A DNA stretch of 64,000 bases from Thysanoteuthis rhombus (lineage: Eukaryota > Mollusca > Cephalopoda > Oegopsida > Thysanoteuthidae). Every line of letters starts with the position of its first letter. The first letter of the stretch is position 1. The DNA lies in the NCBI GenBank assembly GCA_963457665.1, contig OY735209.1, positions 4,209,081-4,273,080 on the forward strand, given 5' to 3'. The notes under the pieces are model-generated. The model made no database searches and was not told the origin of the DNA. It saw nothing but the letters and a program-made list of their open reading frames with translations. This document shows, piece by piece, positions 39,746-51,355 of this stretch. Made by a program: the position numbers and the translations under genes.

Positions 39746-42031
39746 TGGGCCTATTTTATTTTGAGGCAAGGATTACCAGAGGGTCTCCAACTATCTGGTC
39801 CAAAACAGTCAAACTGAAAGAAATAATCCTCTAATCATGTAAATTGCAGCCGAAGGTGTTGATTTAAACTGGTACTAATAAAAATGTTCTATAGCTTTCG
39901 AGGGTGTATTTGGTAACTAACTAGGGGACCCCTCCCGTACAACAATAGAGAAAAACGGAGAAGAGATAAAATTTTAAATGAACTAGCTATCAAAAAGTGT
40001 TGAAGTCAGATTGTTAAAGTATTTGAATGATAAGACTGTTTTAAAGATTCAACCGAGAAAAAACAAATTGAAAAAAAATTGTAATCTCTTTCAGATACTT
40101 GAAATAATCTAAGATTACAGATGAAAAGTTGTGGAACATTGCCAACTTCTTCAGCATTTGCTGAATGAAAAAAACAGACTGACTGAAAATATAGTATATT
40201 AAAATATAATATGATCATGTCTTTGTTTTTCAGGGTTGACTGTTTATGTTTATGTGTTCCAGTGTTGAATATAGAAGACAATATTTGAGTTGGTGTGAAC
40301 ATTTATTCATTTTGAAATTATTTTCATCATCACTCACTTTATCATAATTCAAGAATGAAAGTGTTTATCCATTTTTACATATGTATTGTCAAAGTGCAAA
40401 CTAAACAGCGTACATGAAATATTTTCCCATAAATTTTATTCGAAATTGAAATGCAATTTTTCAGTTAAAAAAATGAAACATTCTGAGACAGAAAACGAAT
40501 TATATTTTGAGATATAAACATTTATGATCTGAAATGTCTGGTTTTTCAAAGTTCCATGTTCAAATGTCAAAATAACTCACTATTTTCAATGGAAATATAA
40601 GTATTGAAGAAGCGTGCAAATCAGAAGAGACAAGACATTATTAAACTCGAAACGACCTACTTCTTTTACAATTCACGTATGAAAATTCTTTCCTGTCACA
40701 CCCAGCACAAGAATTTATAGGACTGAAATTCAATGAAATTTAAAGCCTGAATACCAGTTTGAATTTCCAACATTTCTTTTTATTTAATAAAAGAGACAGA
40801 TATAGAGCATTCTCATGAAGCTATTGGTATTAGCCTGGTCACTGTATCTCTTTTCAATACTTCAATTAAAACTGTCACCTTCAACACTGTATCCGGCAGG
40901 AGGGACAGGATATGCCATCAGGTTTTAAGACGTGGGAAAGTCAATCCGTCTCCTGAAAGTATTTACGGTTACACTTCACGGTGTCGTCGAGTGCTGTCCC
41001 TCCGATCTGCCTTATATGCTTACTTGAAGAGTTTAACCTTATGAATCAAAGTATTTGTCATCACAACTTGATGAAAAATATATTTGTATGGAGGAAATTA
41101 TCGATTGTCTAGCTGTAATTATAATGAATATGCATTGTTTCTAAGGAGAAAAGGTCCAATTGAACTTTCTATGAATGTTTGGAAATGTATGGGTTTTTTT
41201 TCCATTCAGCAATCTCATTTGACTTCCTTTCTTCCAGCTGTCGAGGGAATACAGATCCAGAAATGATGTCAAAGTGATGATATCTATCTGATGCTCATAA
41301 AGACTGCATAGACTGTTCGAATTGCAAAAGTATGAAAATGGTATCTGAAGCTGAACGTCTTTTACTTGAGACTTTTATTTCCCAAACATCAACATAACAA
41401 ATCAAAAGCCACATCTATCTTTAAGTAGTGGAACTCGAGATAAAATATCACGTAACTACAAATCAAAACAGTCACCGGATCCAGAAAGCACTTCTCACGT
41501 ACATCTGATCCTACCTGGAACAAGCTATAAAAAGCCAGCCTCGTCTCCAAACAGAGGCAAATCAAATCTAAGAAAAGATTTCGGACATCGGATGTTTGAG
41601 TGTAAATTTTTAAGCTAAATGATAAACCACAGTAGGACTCGATAGGTTGATTATTTATTTGTAGTTCAGACTTCCTACAATACGTTTTATTACATTTTGG
41701 GAAATAGCATTTAAAAGTTGCAAGGATAGTTTTCATATGAAAATACTTCATTAATCAATGGCAGAGAATGAAATATATTTTTATACAGCAGATGAAAATA
41801 GTACGATATGGAATTTGTGTATCTCAATTTTTAACAGATGCAATGTTGGGAAAACTTAAGATTTTACTTTGAAAGCCTGGCAATAAGGGAATTTCAGATT
41901 CAGCGAGTTTGTCAGAACTAAACATCCCTTAAACTAAAACAATGAACATTGGAATAGAAAAATACGACAAATGACATCTAAAATCTGATGCACAAAGGAA
42001 CTGATCAGACTGTTGGAATAGATAAAACGTA
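39746..42031. other. AT-rich host spacer between ZNF-A and ZNF-B, no gene seen
   Basis: 39746-39883 is the shared flank of the old LINE. 40330-41000 aligns with 30760-31500. One stray copy of the ~100-bp repeat lies at 41838-41960. Open frames of 60-120 codons (e.g. 41389-41751 minus) have no recognisable features. Confidence 0.45.
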
Positions 42032-42564
42032 TTAAAATGGTTGCTAGCATATCTGATGCGCTAAAAAAACTGAGTAGACTTGAAATATCTGAAGCACGAA
42101 GAGACTAAAGGAACCATTTAAAGAGAAAACAGTATCAATGAGTTTATTGTGGAAGCAGTTGAATTTGTTCAAAGATGGATATTACTGGAGGAAGTAACCG
42201 TGGTTTATTGAACATCATTAAAGTTTATCAATTAATCTGCAACATTCCTTCTGATCAAAAGTTCTCAATGTTTGTCTTGCTGGTTACTGAACAAATTTAA
42301 TACAATTATAATCCATTTGGACGAAAAAAAACTCAAGATTTGATTGTTCACCGTTGGCTAAGCGAGCGTCTGGGACTTTTTGTTATATCACTTGTGTTAA
42401 TGGTTTAAAACAAGAAGTTTACTTTAGCAGTGTTTTACACCAGGATATCCAATGCAAAGCTTTCAGTTCATAATCTCTCAGTGGATGAACTATTTATTGC
42501 AGAACCATGGAAGGAAGCGTAGGTGACCAAGACACGGGAGTTTATTAAATTCAAATTAAATCCC

Positions 42565-42570
42565 TTTATT
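42565..42570 (-). promoter_or_regulatory. AATAAA, likely ZNF-B polyadenylation signal
   Basis: CCAATAAAGGG on the minus strand, about 440 bases downstream of the ZNF-B stop, in the block that is near identical to the ZNF-A 3' end. Confidence 0.55.
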
Positions 42571-43007
42571 GGAGCAAAATCTTTAAATACTCAACTTTTC
42601 GTCTTGACACTGATATATCTTCAGTCTTTTATGATATTCCACATATTTTCCCCGGGGTCAAAGCAAGCACTCAGCAGACTGAATGATATGACTTATTCCT
42701 ATCTCCATAAGTGAGTGTGACATTACTATTTCAAATTCATAATCTTCCTCCCATTCAATTGGAGGTCATTATGGACATCTATTATGAATTCTTTCTGAAA
42801 ACTGCTGCAAAATTTCCACACATATTAGAAGACCTTTGGAGCTGTTTCCTGTATTTGCAAGTTTTGTATAATGTATCAGTACTGAAATAAATATTTCAAC
42901 TTGGAATGTGAATGCATCCAAAATTCTAAAACTCCACAAGAAAGAATTTGCAGGTGAGCTTGTGGAATTGATCTGCGTGAAAATGTTAAACCGTACATTT
43001 CACATGA

Positions 43008-44321
43008 TTACGGGTTCTCCTGAGTGTGTGTTTGCATGTGAGCCTCTAAATCTGAATCCATTGCAAATGCTGAACCACACACTTCACATGAATGTAATTG
43101 CTCTTTAGTATGTGTCTGCATATGTCTATTCAAAGTTGATTTTTGTCTGAACACCGAACTGCACACCTTGCATGAATATGTTTTTTCTCCAGTATGCCTC
43201 TCAAGGTGAATTTTTAAAGTCGAAATCCGTCTAAATGCAGAACTGCACACTTCACAGGAATATGGTTTCTCTCCAGTATGAATTTGTATATGTTGGTTCA
43301 AATGAGCTTTCCGTGAAAAAGAAGTGTCACACACTTCACAAGAATAAGGCTTCTCTCCAGTGTGTATTCTCATATGCACCCTCAAAGTGCTCTTCCGAGA
43401 AAAGGAAGAATCACATACTTCACAAGAATAAGGCTTCTCCCCAGAATGCGTTTTCATATGCACAACCAAGTTTGACTTCCGATAAAAGGAAGAGCTACAC
43501 ACATTGCATGAATATGCTTTTTCTCCAGTGTGTGTCTGGACATGACTTTTTAAATCTGCTATCCGTGAAAATGTTGAATCACACTCTGCACATGAATATG
43601 GTCTTTTTCCAGTGTGTGTCTGCATGTGGATTTTCCAAGCCGATAACTGCTCAAATGCTGAACCACACACAGCACATGGATATTTCGTCTTTCTAGTGTG
43701 CATCTGCATGTGATTCTTGAAATTTGATGGACGAAAAAATGCTGAACCACAAACTTTACATGAATATGGTTTCCCTTTCGTGTGTTTCTGCATGTGTGCC
43801 TTTAAATTTGACATATGCTTAAATGCTGAACCGCACACTTCACATTTATATGTTTCCTCTCCGGCGTGTATCCGCATGTGTCGTTTTAAATTTGATATAT
43901 GTCTGAATACTGAACTGCACACTTCACAGGAATATGGTTTCTCTCCAGTGTGTATCCGCATGTGAATTTGCAAATCTGATATCCACTTAAACGCTGAACC
44001 ACACACGTCACAAGAATATGGTTTCTCTCCAGTGTGTGTCAGCATGTGTCTCTTCAATTTTAACGTATGTGCAAATGATGAACTACACACTGTGAGCGAA
44101 TGTAGACTTTTTCCAGTGTGGGTTTGCATGTGAAATCTTAAAGCTGACACCTGTGCAAATACTGTACCACACACATCACATGAGTATGTTTTTCCTTCTT
44201 TGTGTGTCTGCATGTGAGTTTTTAAAGTTGTTATCTGTTTGAATGCTGAGCCACACACTTCACATGAATGAGATTCATCTCCAGTATTTTTATGCATTGT
44301 AGGTTCTTTACGTGATTTCAA
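43008..44321 (-). CDS. C2H2 zinc-finger protein ZNF-B (finger exon)
   Basis: 437 codons encoding 15 tandem C2H2 fingers joined by TGEKPYSC-type linkers. Fourteen have all four ligands; finger 3 (HSLTVCSSSF) has Leu for the first Cys. Variable residues in the recognition helices (e.g. QITTLKT, RKSTLRV, HISNLKR) imply a long, specific DNA site. It is likely a nuclear regulator with no recognisable effector domain. The frame opens at a TTG (44319-44321) after an in-frame stop near 44363; the first ATG in frame is at 44297, and a spliced start could also be used. A degenerate finger upstream (YSCKVLCSIQIEIT) is out of frame, as in ZNF-A. This is the better-preserved paralogue. Confidence 0.8.
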   Translation of the reverse strand: MKSRKEPTMHKNTGDESHSCEVCGSAFKQITTLKTHMQTHKEGKTYSCDVCGTVFAQVSALRFHMQTHTGKSLHSLTVCSSSFAHTLKLKRHMLTHTGEKPYSCDVCGSAFKWISDLQIHMRIHTGEKPYSCEVCSSVFRHISNLKRHMRIHAGEETYKCEVCGSAFKHMSNLKAHMQKHTKGKPYSCKVCGSAFFRPSNFKNHMQMHTRKTKYPCAVCGSAFEQLSAWKIHMQTHTGKRPYSCAECDSTFSRIADLKSHVQTHTGEKAYSCNVCSSSFYRKSNLVVHMKTHSGEKPYSCEVCDSSFSRKSTLRVHMRIHTGEKPYSCEVCDTSFSRKAHLNQHIQIHTGEKPYSCEVCSSAFRRISTLKIHLERHTGEKTYSCKVCSSVFRQKSTLNRHMQTHTKEQLHSCEVCGSAFAMDSDLEAHMQTHTQENP

Positions 44322-44590
44322 TTTGAATACTGCACAACACTTTACAGGAATAATTTTCTCTTAGGTAACCGTGCGTCTGTGTCCTAACAACTATCTATGT
44401 AAATCCTGGACCACAATAATCACAGCAATATGATCCTGCTGGAAGGAGTATTTGCATACAGGTTTCCGAATTTCTCAAAATTTCAAGCCCCTTTCTTGAT
44501 TACGTTTTTCCAAATTCAAGATTGAATTGAGAATCAGTTTTTCATACAAACAACCAGAGACGTGCTGATGTTTTCCACCGGTTGAAATCC
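44322..44590 (-). other. 5' part of the ZNF-B finger exon, out of frame
   Basis: CCTTTTTTTCAG before GGATTTCAACCGG gives an acceptor at 44590 equivalent to 34374 in ZNF-A. If joined to the putative first exon (phase ACA-G), the frame reads ISTGGKHQHVSG and onward for about 37 codons before a stop. So either the upstream part is untranslated or this region has decayed. Confidence 0.5.
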
Positions 44591-47069
44591 CTGAAAAAAA
44601 GGAATTGTATTATGAAATATCATAAAACTCATCATCAGCAATAGGGAAGATATAACAATCCAGTTTGTGTTGCAATGAATTCCTGCATACCTTGATATAT
44701 TTTGCAAATTTCATGTCCATACAAAATATGCTAAAATATATTAAAAAATTAATATCATGATCCCCTGATAATTTGCATAGCGTAAAAATAATGAAGTCAT
44801 TTTTTAATGTTATATAATTTTGAAAAGAACAGCAAAGAATACATAGAAATGATTTTGCTGGAACATTTTGTGGAGTATGAAAATGTGAAAATGTACAGAA
44901 TTGTATTTTATTTTTTTTTTAAAGTAATTTCTTACAATCGAACAATCAACAACAAAAGAGAACTGATCTCCAAAGAAAAAGTAGTATGACTAAAAGAAAC
45001 TGCTTGTAACTAAACTCGTAAAAGAGTTGTTGCAGAAGAGAGAGAGAGACCAGTGTAAAAATGAAATATCTAAAATGGTTTGACTGATTTGAGGAGAAAA
45101 GCTACATTCCTTTCTAGGAGAATCAATATGAAATGAATCTTTCAGAAAGTATCCATTCTCGTATTTTTCAGAGAAAATACCCTTTAGAAATTCTAAAAAT
45201 TCAACATCTGATAAATGTCAAGTGTTAGTGTAACGCTTAGCATCGATATTGTTACTAAAATTTAATGTTTAGTCATTAAAAATGTCGTATGGGTATTTTT
45301 ATAAGCTGGGAACTGAAGGAAATTCTTTCAGCCAGTATTTTTGTGATTTTCATCTATTAGACAAGTTATTTCGGGACAAGAGTCCCTGCCCTGCTTGGGA
45401 TCAATCTGATAATGCTTGGTTCAACTGAGGGGGAGGGGACAGCAACGCTCCCTCTCAGCCTGATAGGCAAATCAATGAGCAAGGGAACAAAATCATCTAT
45501 CGTATAGGGAATTGAAAAACAATTATTTCAGACTGGAAATTTCCTATATATTTAAATTCAAATAAATGCAATCTGTTAACGCAATTCAATAAGTCAAAAT
45601 TTGTTCAATAATACAAGTTTAAAGGAAAAAAATTAAGTTGCAAAAAAATAAGGGTCCAACACAATATTAAAAAGGGGTCCTCGAGTTTTCAAAGTTCCGA
45701 AACCACAGCATCAGACCTTAATGATCTTCCTTGGATTTGTTGATTTTCAGGGGAAAAAATCTCAGGTTTTACGTGAAGGATTCCGTTTACAAATGAATGT
45801 AGTGGTAAACGAACCTGTTTTCCAATCCGTCATCAAAGAGTTGACCATTAAAAGCATACATTCACTTTCTTGTAAAATTTCAATTATGCTTCCCAGGTTT
45901 TTGCGTTGAATGCCATATTCAGAGATACCAAAACAGACTTCAACATTGTTATGGAAGACTTCATGGTTCAGATAGCGCCAGGTAATAAAGATTGCATTAA
46001 CAATTTTGATACACCATGCACAAATGGCAAACAAGGTCAAAATCATGAACACCTTTTGGAAGAAACACAAATCATTCTTACATGAGAATTCTCTATGTAA
46101 TAATCAAAGCATAAAACTGTTTTCTTGGAGTAAAGCGTATTTCTTTCATAGGGGGGAGGGGTAGGAAAACTGCTTTTACCTTTCAGGCAATTTTTTATTA
46201 CCACAAGATGTTGGATGATCAAAGTTTAGGTTTGATATCTGCAATATTGTATTAAAATAAAATTTTCTCCAATTGCGATGATTCAGGATTAATTTGCAAA
46301 GAAAAAAAATGTATATCTTTAACGAATGATGTCCTGCCAATTAAAAATGAATAAAAAGTTTGTTTCCGCAGAGAAATTCTTACTTTTGAAAAAAATTAAT
46401 TAAGTACAGTTATTTAAATGGGGTTCTATTCACAATATAACTACCCTTACTTTCTGTCATTTGTACGGCTTATGTGAATTATCTCTCTATTTTCAAATAT
46501 TCTCATTCTGTCATTTTAAGCATTGTTTTAAGAATATATTATATCATATTCTTTGATTTCCCGAACATAGTCTGAAACTAATAAATTGTGCTTATTTGAA
46601 AAACGTCTGAAAGATTACAATTGATATTTCCTTTCACTAAGGTGTTCAGGTAAAATGGAGACATCACATAGCTGACAAATTTGTTTGTTTGTTTTTTATT
46701 TTGGGGAGGGGGTAAAATTTGAAAACGTCACTCAGGTCCAAAAACTTCTTGAATATTAGTTCACTGACTGCTAATCTATTGACAAATCTCACTAAAAGTT
46801 GATCGATAAACGTTCTAAATACGATACATCTTTCGTCTGATTAATGCTCGTTGGGTTGCTTCCAAGACATCGGTGTTATCATATTTTCTCAGTGTATTTG
46901 CATCTAATCGAATGACGGTGGTCTGACTTCATTAAGATCATTTTTATAGATTAACTATCGTGTTTGTTGTAAGAGATGGAATTAGAATTGAAATGTAGTT
47001 CGACATTAGTTCGACACAAAGTAAAGTGTTCACAATTTCGTCAAGCAAACGAGAAGAAAAAGATTTCAC
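44591..47069 (-). other. Putative ZNF-B intron, AT-rich
   Basis: Inferred between the donor ACACAG|GTGAAA (47070/47069) and the acceptor at 44591. It aligns patchily with the ZNF-A intron. A more GC-rich patch lies at 45370-45490 and is not recognised. No gene is supported; the 62- and 102-codon frames at 45721-46070 overlap each other on opposite strands. Confidence 0.4.
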
Positions 47070-47132
47070 CTGTGTTTAATCGACGCAAGTAACTTGTCCA
47101 AAATTCCGTCGTGCAAACAAAGAAAAAGGTTG
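47035..47132. repeat. Short tandem duplication beside the target
   Basis: AATTTCGTCAAGCAAACGAG near 47035 and AATTCCGTCGTGCAAACAAAG near 47102 are diverged copies ~66 bases apart. The ZNF-A locus has one clear copy (AATTCCGTCCAGCAAACGAAG near 38747). Confidence 0.5.
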
Positions 47133-47199
47133 AATTCTCAGAGATGTGATTGTGACTGTTTTCTAACAGTAGTAGATCTTCCTTCAAGATGCAAAACAC
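47070..47199 (-). other. Putative first exon of ZNF-B and LINE target sequence
   Basis: Counterpart of 38714-38871. It contains the A-type 36-base target (47137-47172, one base changed: CTGTTAG) and, 30 bases further upstream on the minus strand, the B-type 21-base target (47179-47199). The LINE 3' end starts at 47200, so array B replaces everything upstream of this exon. Confidence 0.5.
47179..47199. repeat. 21-bp target repeat at the outer 3' edge of array B
   Basis: Begins GTGTTTTGCATCTTGAAGG on the minus strand. It lies in host sequence directly after the 3' end of unit 5 and is repeated exactly at 53778-53798 and 60368-60388. Confidence 0.85.
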
Positions 47200-47641
47200 T
47201 AGATATTTATTCTCAAAAATGAGAAATCTGACATGTAGTCGGAGGGGGGATGGGGTATAAGGGCTGGTCAACTCTATTCCTAATCTTTTCTTAGCTAGTC
47301 TCATGCACTGACCCAATCTCACTATATACATCCATTCACCAAAACAACCCATTTTTCCTGGTCTCTCATACTGTATTTACCATAACATCAGATTCTCTCT
47401 ATGATGGAAAACTACTCTAAACCCATATTTACAATTTTGTGTGTGGGGGGGGGGAATAAAATTATGATGAATATTTACAAATAAAAATGAACCCCAATGA
47501 TTGATATATATTTACAAAAAAAAAAAAAAAAAAAAAAAAAAAAAGCGAAAACGAAATTAGTATGTGACCCCCCCACAAAAGACTTAACATGGCAGAACAG
47601 TAAGTTAACCAGACGAAAAGATGGATGTCGAGACAGAGGAG

Positions 47642-47673
<32 letters not shown>

Positions 47674-47896
47674 TCTCAAACATCCTCTGGGAAACTTTAC
47701 CTTCTGTCATCTAGAGGGGGAGGGGATGGGAATCGAAAAAAGTGGAGGACAGAAAAAAAAAAGGGGGCCGATGATCATTCTCTCCCTAGCTAAGAAACTG
47801 TTGGCTAACAGAAAAGGAAAATCTAATCTATCCTAACCTGGGCTGGGTTAGCACGTTCGTGTCAGGACTGCAAAATCCTTACTGACCAATAGACTT

Positions 47897-50800
47897 TCAA
47901 AAAAACCACTCTAATTCAGCACCTTTCACTCGACACAGTCGGGCAACTCTCACCCACCTTCCGTTGAATTCCGACCAAGGGAGCCTCTCCCTCTCGACCC
48001 TGATTTTGACTTTGAGCTGGTGCCCAAAGAACGCAATCAGTTGTTCGGGAGTGAAATGCTCTCCTTCGTGGAACCCCTTCTGACGCGTCGTCCAAATCAC
48101 CATTCGCATCACGCCAAGTAAGCACATTAGCACTATATGTGCGTCCTTCTCCAACGATGGGAACACATTGCTGCAGACAGCACTGGCATCCAAGGCAAAA
48201 AACCGTGCCCCGACGATGCGAACCATGTGGCCTTCAACCAGCTTGCACAGCGGATGCACCACGCTGCAGTGGAAGAAGGCGTGCTCAATAGACTCCTCCA
48301 TTCCACCACAGCGCATGCACTCTGGTGAAACTACCAGACCCGCTGCAAAAAGCCGTTTGCCGACCCAGAGAGCATTCCGTATGACTAGCCAGGTGAGGGA
48401 CGCCTCGTTGTTATTGAGGCACCTCAGTCCGGGCGTCCAAGGCCAGATTGAGCGACTCTCCGCCCTCGTTAAACCGAGCCCCTCGATCATTTCGTCTCGA
48501 ACGGACCCCCTCACTATTACCCGATATAATGCCCTCCTCGACAACGACTGGGTGTCGTTGAGGCATTCCTTCACCCGAGAAAAAACTCGGAGAGCGTGTC
48601 GGCATTCTCGATAGAAAGAGCATTCCGCCCGGGGTCTACGGCGGGCCTCACCCCCGTCGTCGGAACGCACGTTTCTTAAGGCTGGGAAAGCCTTCCTGGC
48701 GTCTTCTTTCCAGAATTCGCCGTTCTGCTCTTCTTGCGTACACATCCGACCTAAGAAAGTCAAGCGTAGGGTATGTTGCCGAGCTTCGATGTTCGGCATT
48801 CCTAGGCCGCCTTCCGCAGGTTGGAGCTGACAGATCTTGCGAGATACCATGGGGTGCCTGTGACCCCATAGGAGTCGAAACATGGCACCTTCCAACTTTA
48901 GTTGGTCGGTACACGGAAGAGGGAGCACTGAAAGTCGGTAAAGGATAAGGGGGTAGATGTGAGAGACGCACACCTCGGCCCTACCCTTGAAGGAGAGCTT
49001 CCTCCGAGTCCACAGATTAACTGCTTTCTCTACCTTTTCCAGTACGCCCGACCAATTTTTCTCCAACTGGAGGTCGGGACCGAACCAGACGCCGAGTATC
49101 TTGCACGGCCCTTCCGTCCAGGCAAAGGGACCAGGGAGAGAGCGCCCTCTCCACGAGTCCAGCAACAAGCCCTCAGACTTGCCGCAGTTGGCTTTGGCCC
49201 CTGTCACCGTCTCATACCTTTGGATCTCTTCGCTGATTTCCCTGATCTCGGCACTGCTCGTTACAAGCAAGGTTATGTCATCAACGTAGGCGGTATACTT
49301 GACTGGCGTGTGACCACCAGGCAAGGTTAGCCCGCGTAGGACCGGATTCGCCTTTACTTTGCGCAGGAAAGGTTCCAGCGCAAGAATGTACAGCATCGGC
49401 GAAAGTGGACAACCTTGACGAACTGATCTGGACAACTGAAAGGCTTTCGACCTCACTCCATTCACCTCCACCACCGAGCTGGGGGATGCATACAAGAGAC
49501 GAATCCAGGAGCGAAAGATCACACCGAAGCCAGACGCGGACAAGACGGACTCGAGAAAACGATGGTCGACCCTATCGAATGCTTTGGACTGATCTAACTT
49601 GATCAGCGCGGCTCCATTGTCGACTTTCTCAATGATCGTGCGCACCGTGTGCAGATTATCTTGGATAGTCCGACCCTTTACAGAGCAAGTCTGCTCGGGG
49701 CCAATCAGACTCTCCAGCACAGTCTGCAGCCGGTTTGCGAGGACCTTGGCCAAAATCTTCAACTCTGTATTGAGCAGAGTTATGGGCCTGAAGTTATCTA
49801 CCCCGTCCCCTCCATCTTTGTCCTTGCATAGCAATTTCACCACCCCTCTGGTAAAGCGGCTGGGAATGCCCCCCTGCTTTAGCCAGTGGTTAAAGATCAA
49901 TGCCAGCAAGTGAACGAAAATGGGCGACAGCCTCAAATACACTTCGTAAGGCAAACCATCGATCCCCGGTGTCTTCTCCTTCTCGATGCTCTTTAACGCT
50001 TCCCGGATTTCATCCTCTGATATGGGCCCCTCGCACCCAGCTGCTTCAGTCGCCTCAAGGCGAGGAAAGTCAGCTAAATAGGCGTCGAACTGAGCCGAAT
50101 TCAGTCTAGCTTCCCTGGTGAATAGTTCCTGGAAGTTGGCACGAAACACCTCACAGATACCTTCGTTTGTGGTCACAAGACGTCCGTCCGGCGATGTGAC
50201 GCTGGAGATATGCCGACTAGACGCACTCCTAATTTCTTCTAGCCTCAGCTCATCGGCCATATTCGTTGCCTCGGGGGACATTCTCTTTAATCTAGCTCTA
50301 ACTACTAGAGCTTGATCCTTCTTGGCATGCAAGGAGGCCAACTCTGCCTTAGCTATCTTAACCTGGCTAGAGTCCCCTCCCTCCACCGCCCGCTCGATCC
50401 GATCTTCTAGTGCCTTTTGTGCCGCTAGTCTCACTAGGTTGAGTCGCCTACTGTAATCGGCAGCAAAAGACCTAATTTTGTTTTTGAGGTTCCCCCAGAA
50501 TTTATTTCCCAGGATAGCCCCCGTCAGTTCCCGCTGGATTAGTGATGTTAGCTGGTCCCGAAAATCCTCCATATCCACGAGGGATGTGTTGAATTTCCAG
50601 TAACCAGACTTGAAGGGCTTAGCTATACCTAAATTCATTCGGGCCCTTACTAATCTATGGTCCGAAAAGGGGACGCTATGGAAACTTGGACATTCCAAAA
50701 ACTTATGGTCGACTCTTCTAGCTAAGACCCGATCGATGTAACTGGAATGTTGCACCGAACTCGGATCGCCACTATTAGTCCAAGTCCATACTACTTGGCG

Positions 50801-51346
50801 GGGGTGTTCGTTTCGGAATTTATCCACCAGGTCAAGCCTGTTGATCAAATCCCGAAACGGAATCACGTCGCCGTGGTTAGTTCCCCTATTTACCCCTCGG
50901 TCTATATCGGGATCAAGGACGGCATTCCAATCACCCGCTAACACTAGCCGTCTCGACGGAACTACGAACTGATCGATCTGCCGAAAGAAGTTGATTCGCT
51001 CACCCTGGCCGTTGGGCGCATAAACCCCAATCAAACGAAAAGCCTCCCCTCTTATGGTAACATCAACGACGCACAATCTGCCCGCCGGGTCTGCATACAC
51101 AAGGGAACACATCGCATTCAAAGAATGGCTTATTAGCCAAGAGACACCTCTGGAGTGGCTATCAAAGTATGCTGAAAAGAGACGAAAGTCTCGAGACAGC
51201 ACACTCTCATTGTCGCTCGAAATAAAGTGTGTCTCCTGTATACAACAAACACTCACGTCGAGGTGCCGGAGGAGACGACAGAGTCTAGCTCTTTTCGACT
51301 CGTTCCGGTAACCACGACCATTCAAACTTGCTAAATAGAGAGCCAT
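47897..51346 (-). CDS. LINE ORF2, endonuclease-reverse transcriptase, B type (unit 5)
   Basis: 1149 residues, intact, with all catalytic motifs as in unit 2. B-specific residues cluster in the endonuclease: Y13, K18, V33, I36, S63-H64, M79, H158 and T254. Others are H379, S443, V609 and M1011; M1011 lies inside the zinc motif but is not a ligand. Private to this copy is E706 (V elsewhere). Because A and B have different target offsets, the endonuclease differences are candidates for altered cleavage preference. Confidence 0.95.
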   Translation of the reverse strand: MALYLASLNGRGYRNESKRARLCRLLRHLDVSVCCIQETHFISSDNESVLSRDFRLFSAYFDSHSRGVSWLISHSLNAMCSLVYADPAGRLCVVDVTIRGEAFRLIGVYAPNGQGERINFFRQIDQFVVPSRRLVLAGDWNAVLDPDIDRGVNRGTNHGDVIPFRDLINRLDLVDKFRNEHPRQVVWTWTNSGDPSSVQHSSYIDRVLARRVDHKFLECPSFHSVPFSDHRLVRARMNLGIAKPFKSGYWKFNTSLVDMEDFRDQLTSLIQRELTGAILGNKFWGNLKNKIRSFAADYSRRLNLVRLAAQKALEDRIERAVEGGDSSQVKIAKAELASLHAKKDQALVVRARLKRMSPEATNMADELRLEEIRSASSRHISSVTSPDGRLVTTNEGICEVFRANFQELFTREARLNSAQFDAYLADFPRLEATEAAGCEGPISEDEIREALKSIEKEKTPGIDGLPYEVYLRLSPIFVHLLALIFNHWLKQGGIPSRFTRGVVKLLCKDKDGGDGVDNFRPITLLNTELKILAKVLANRLQTVLESLIGPEQTCSVKGRTIQDNLHTVRTIIEKVDNGAALIKLDQSKAFDRVDHRFLESVLSASGFGVIFRSWIRLLYASPSSVVEVNGVRSKAFQLSRSVRQGCPLSPMLYILALEPFLRKVKANPVLRGLTLPGGHTPVKYTAYVDDITLLVTSSAEIREISEEIQRYETVTGAKANCGKSEGLLLDSWRGRSLPGPFAWTEGPCKILGVWFGPDLQLEKNWSGVLEKVEKAVNLWTRRKLSFKGRAEVCVSHIYPLILYRLSVLPLPCTDQLKLEGAMFRLLWGHRHPMVSRKICQLQPAEGGLGMPNIEARQHTLRLTFLGRMCTQEEQNGEFWKEDARKAFPALRNVRSDDGGEARRRPRAECSFYRECRHALRVFSRVKECLNDTQSLSRRALYRVIVRGSVRDEMIEGLGLTRAESRSIWPWTPGLRCLNNNEASLTWLVIRNALWVGKRLFAAGLVVSPECMRCGGMEESIEHAFFHCSVVHPLCKLVEGHMVRIVGARFFALDASAVCSNVFPSLEKDAHIVLMCLLGVMRMVIWTTRQKGFHEGEHFTPEQLIAFFGHQLKVKIRVERERLPWSEFNGRWVRVARLCRVKGAELEWFF

Positions 51347-51355
51347 CTTGTTGAT

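Larger units (their letters stand above)
40330..47199. repeat. ZNF-B segmental duplication unit
   Basis: Second copy of the zinc-finger locus, collinear with 30756-38871 (see that entry for matching blocks). It lacks the RTE-like relic and the inverted arm and ends at the 3' end of LINE unit 5. Confidence 0.8.

Noticed and set aside
47137..47199. LINE target as a known small RNA gene (U1-U6, 5S, tRNA), the usual targets of Tx1-type LINEs
   Set aside because: I compared it from memory with U2, U3, U4, U5, U6, U12 and tRNA-type sequences and saw no match. A snoRNA-like TCTGAG is present but no matching C box. A covariance-model search would settle it.
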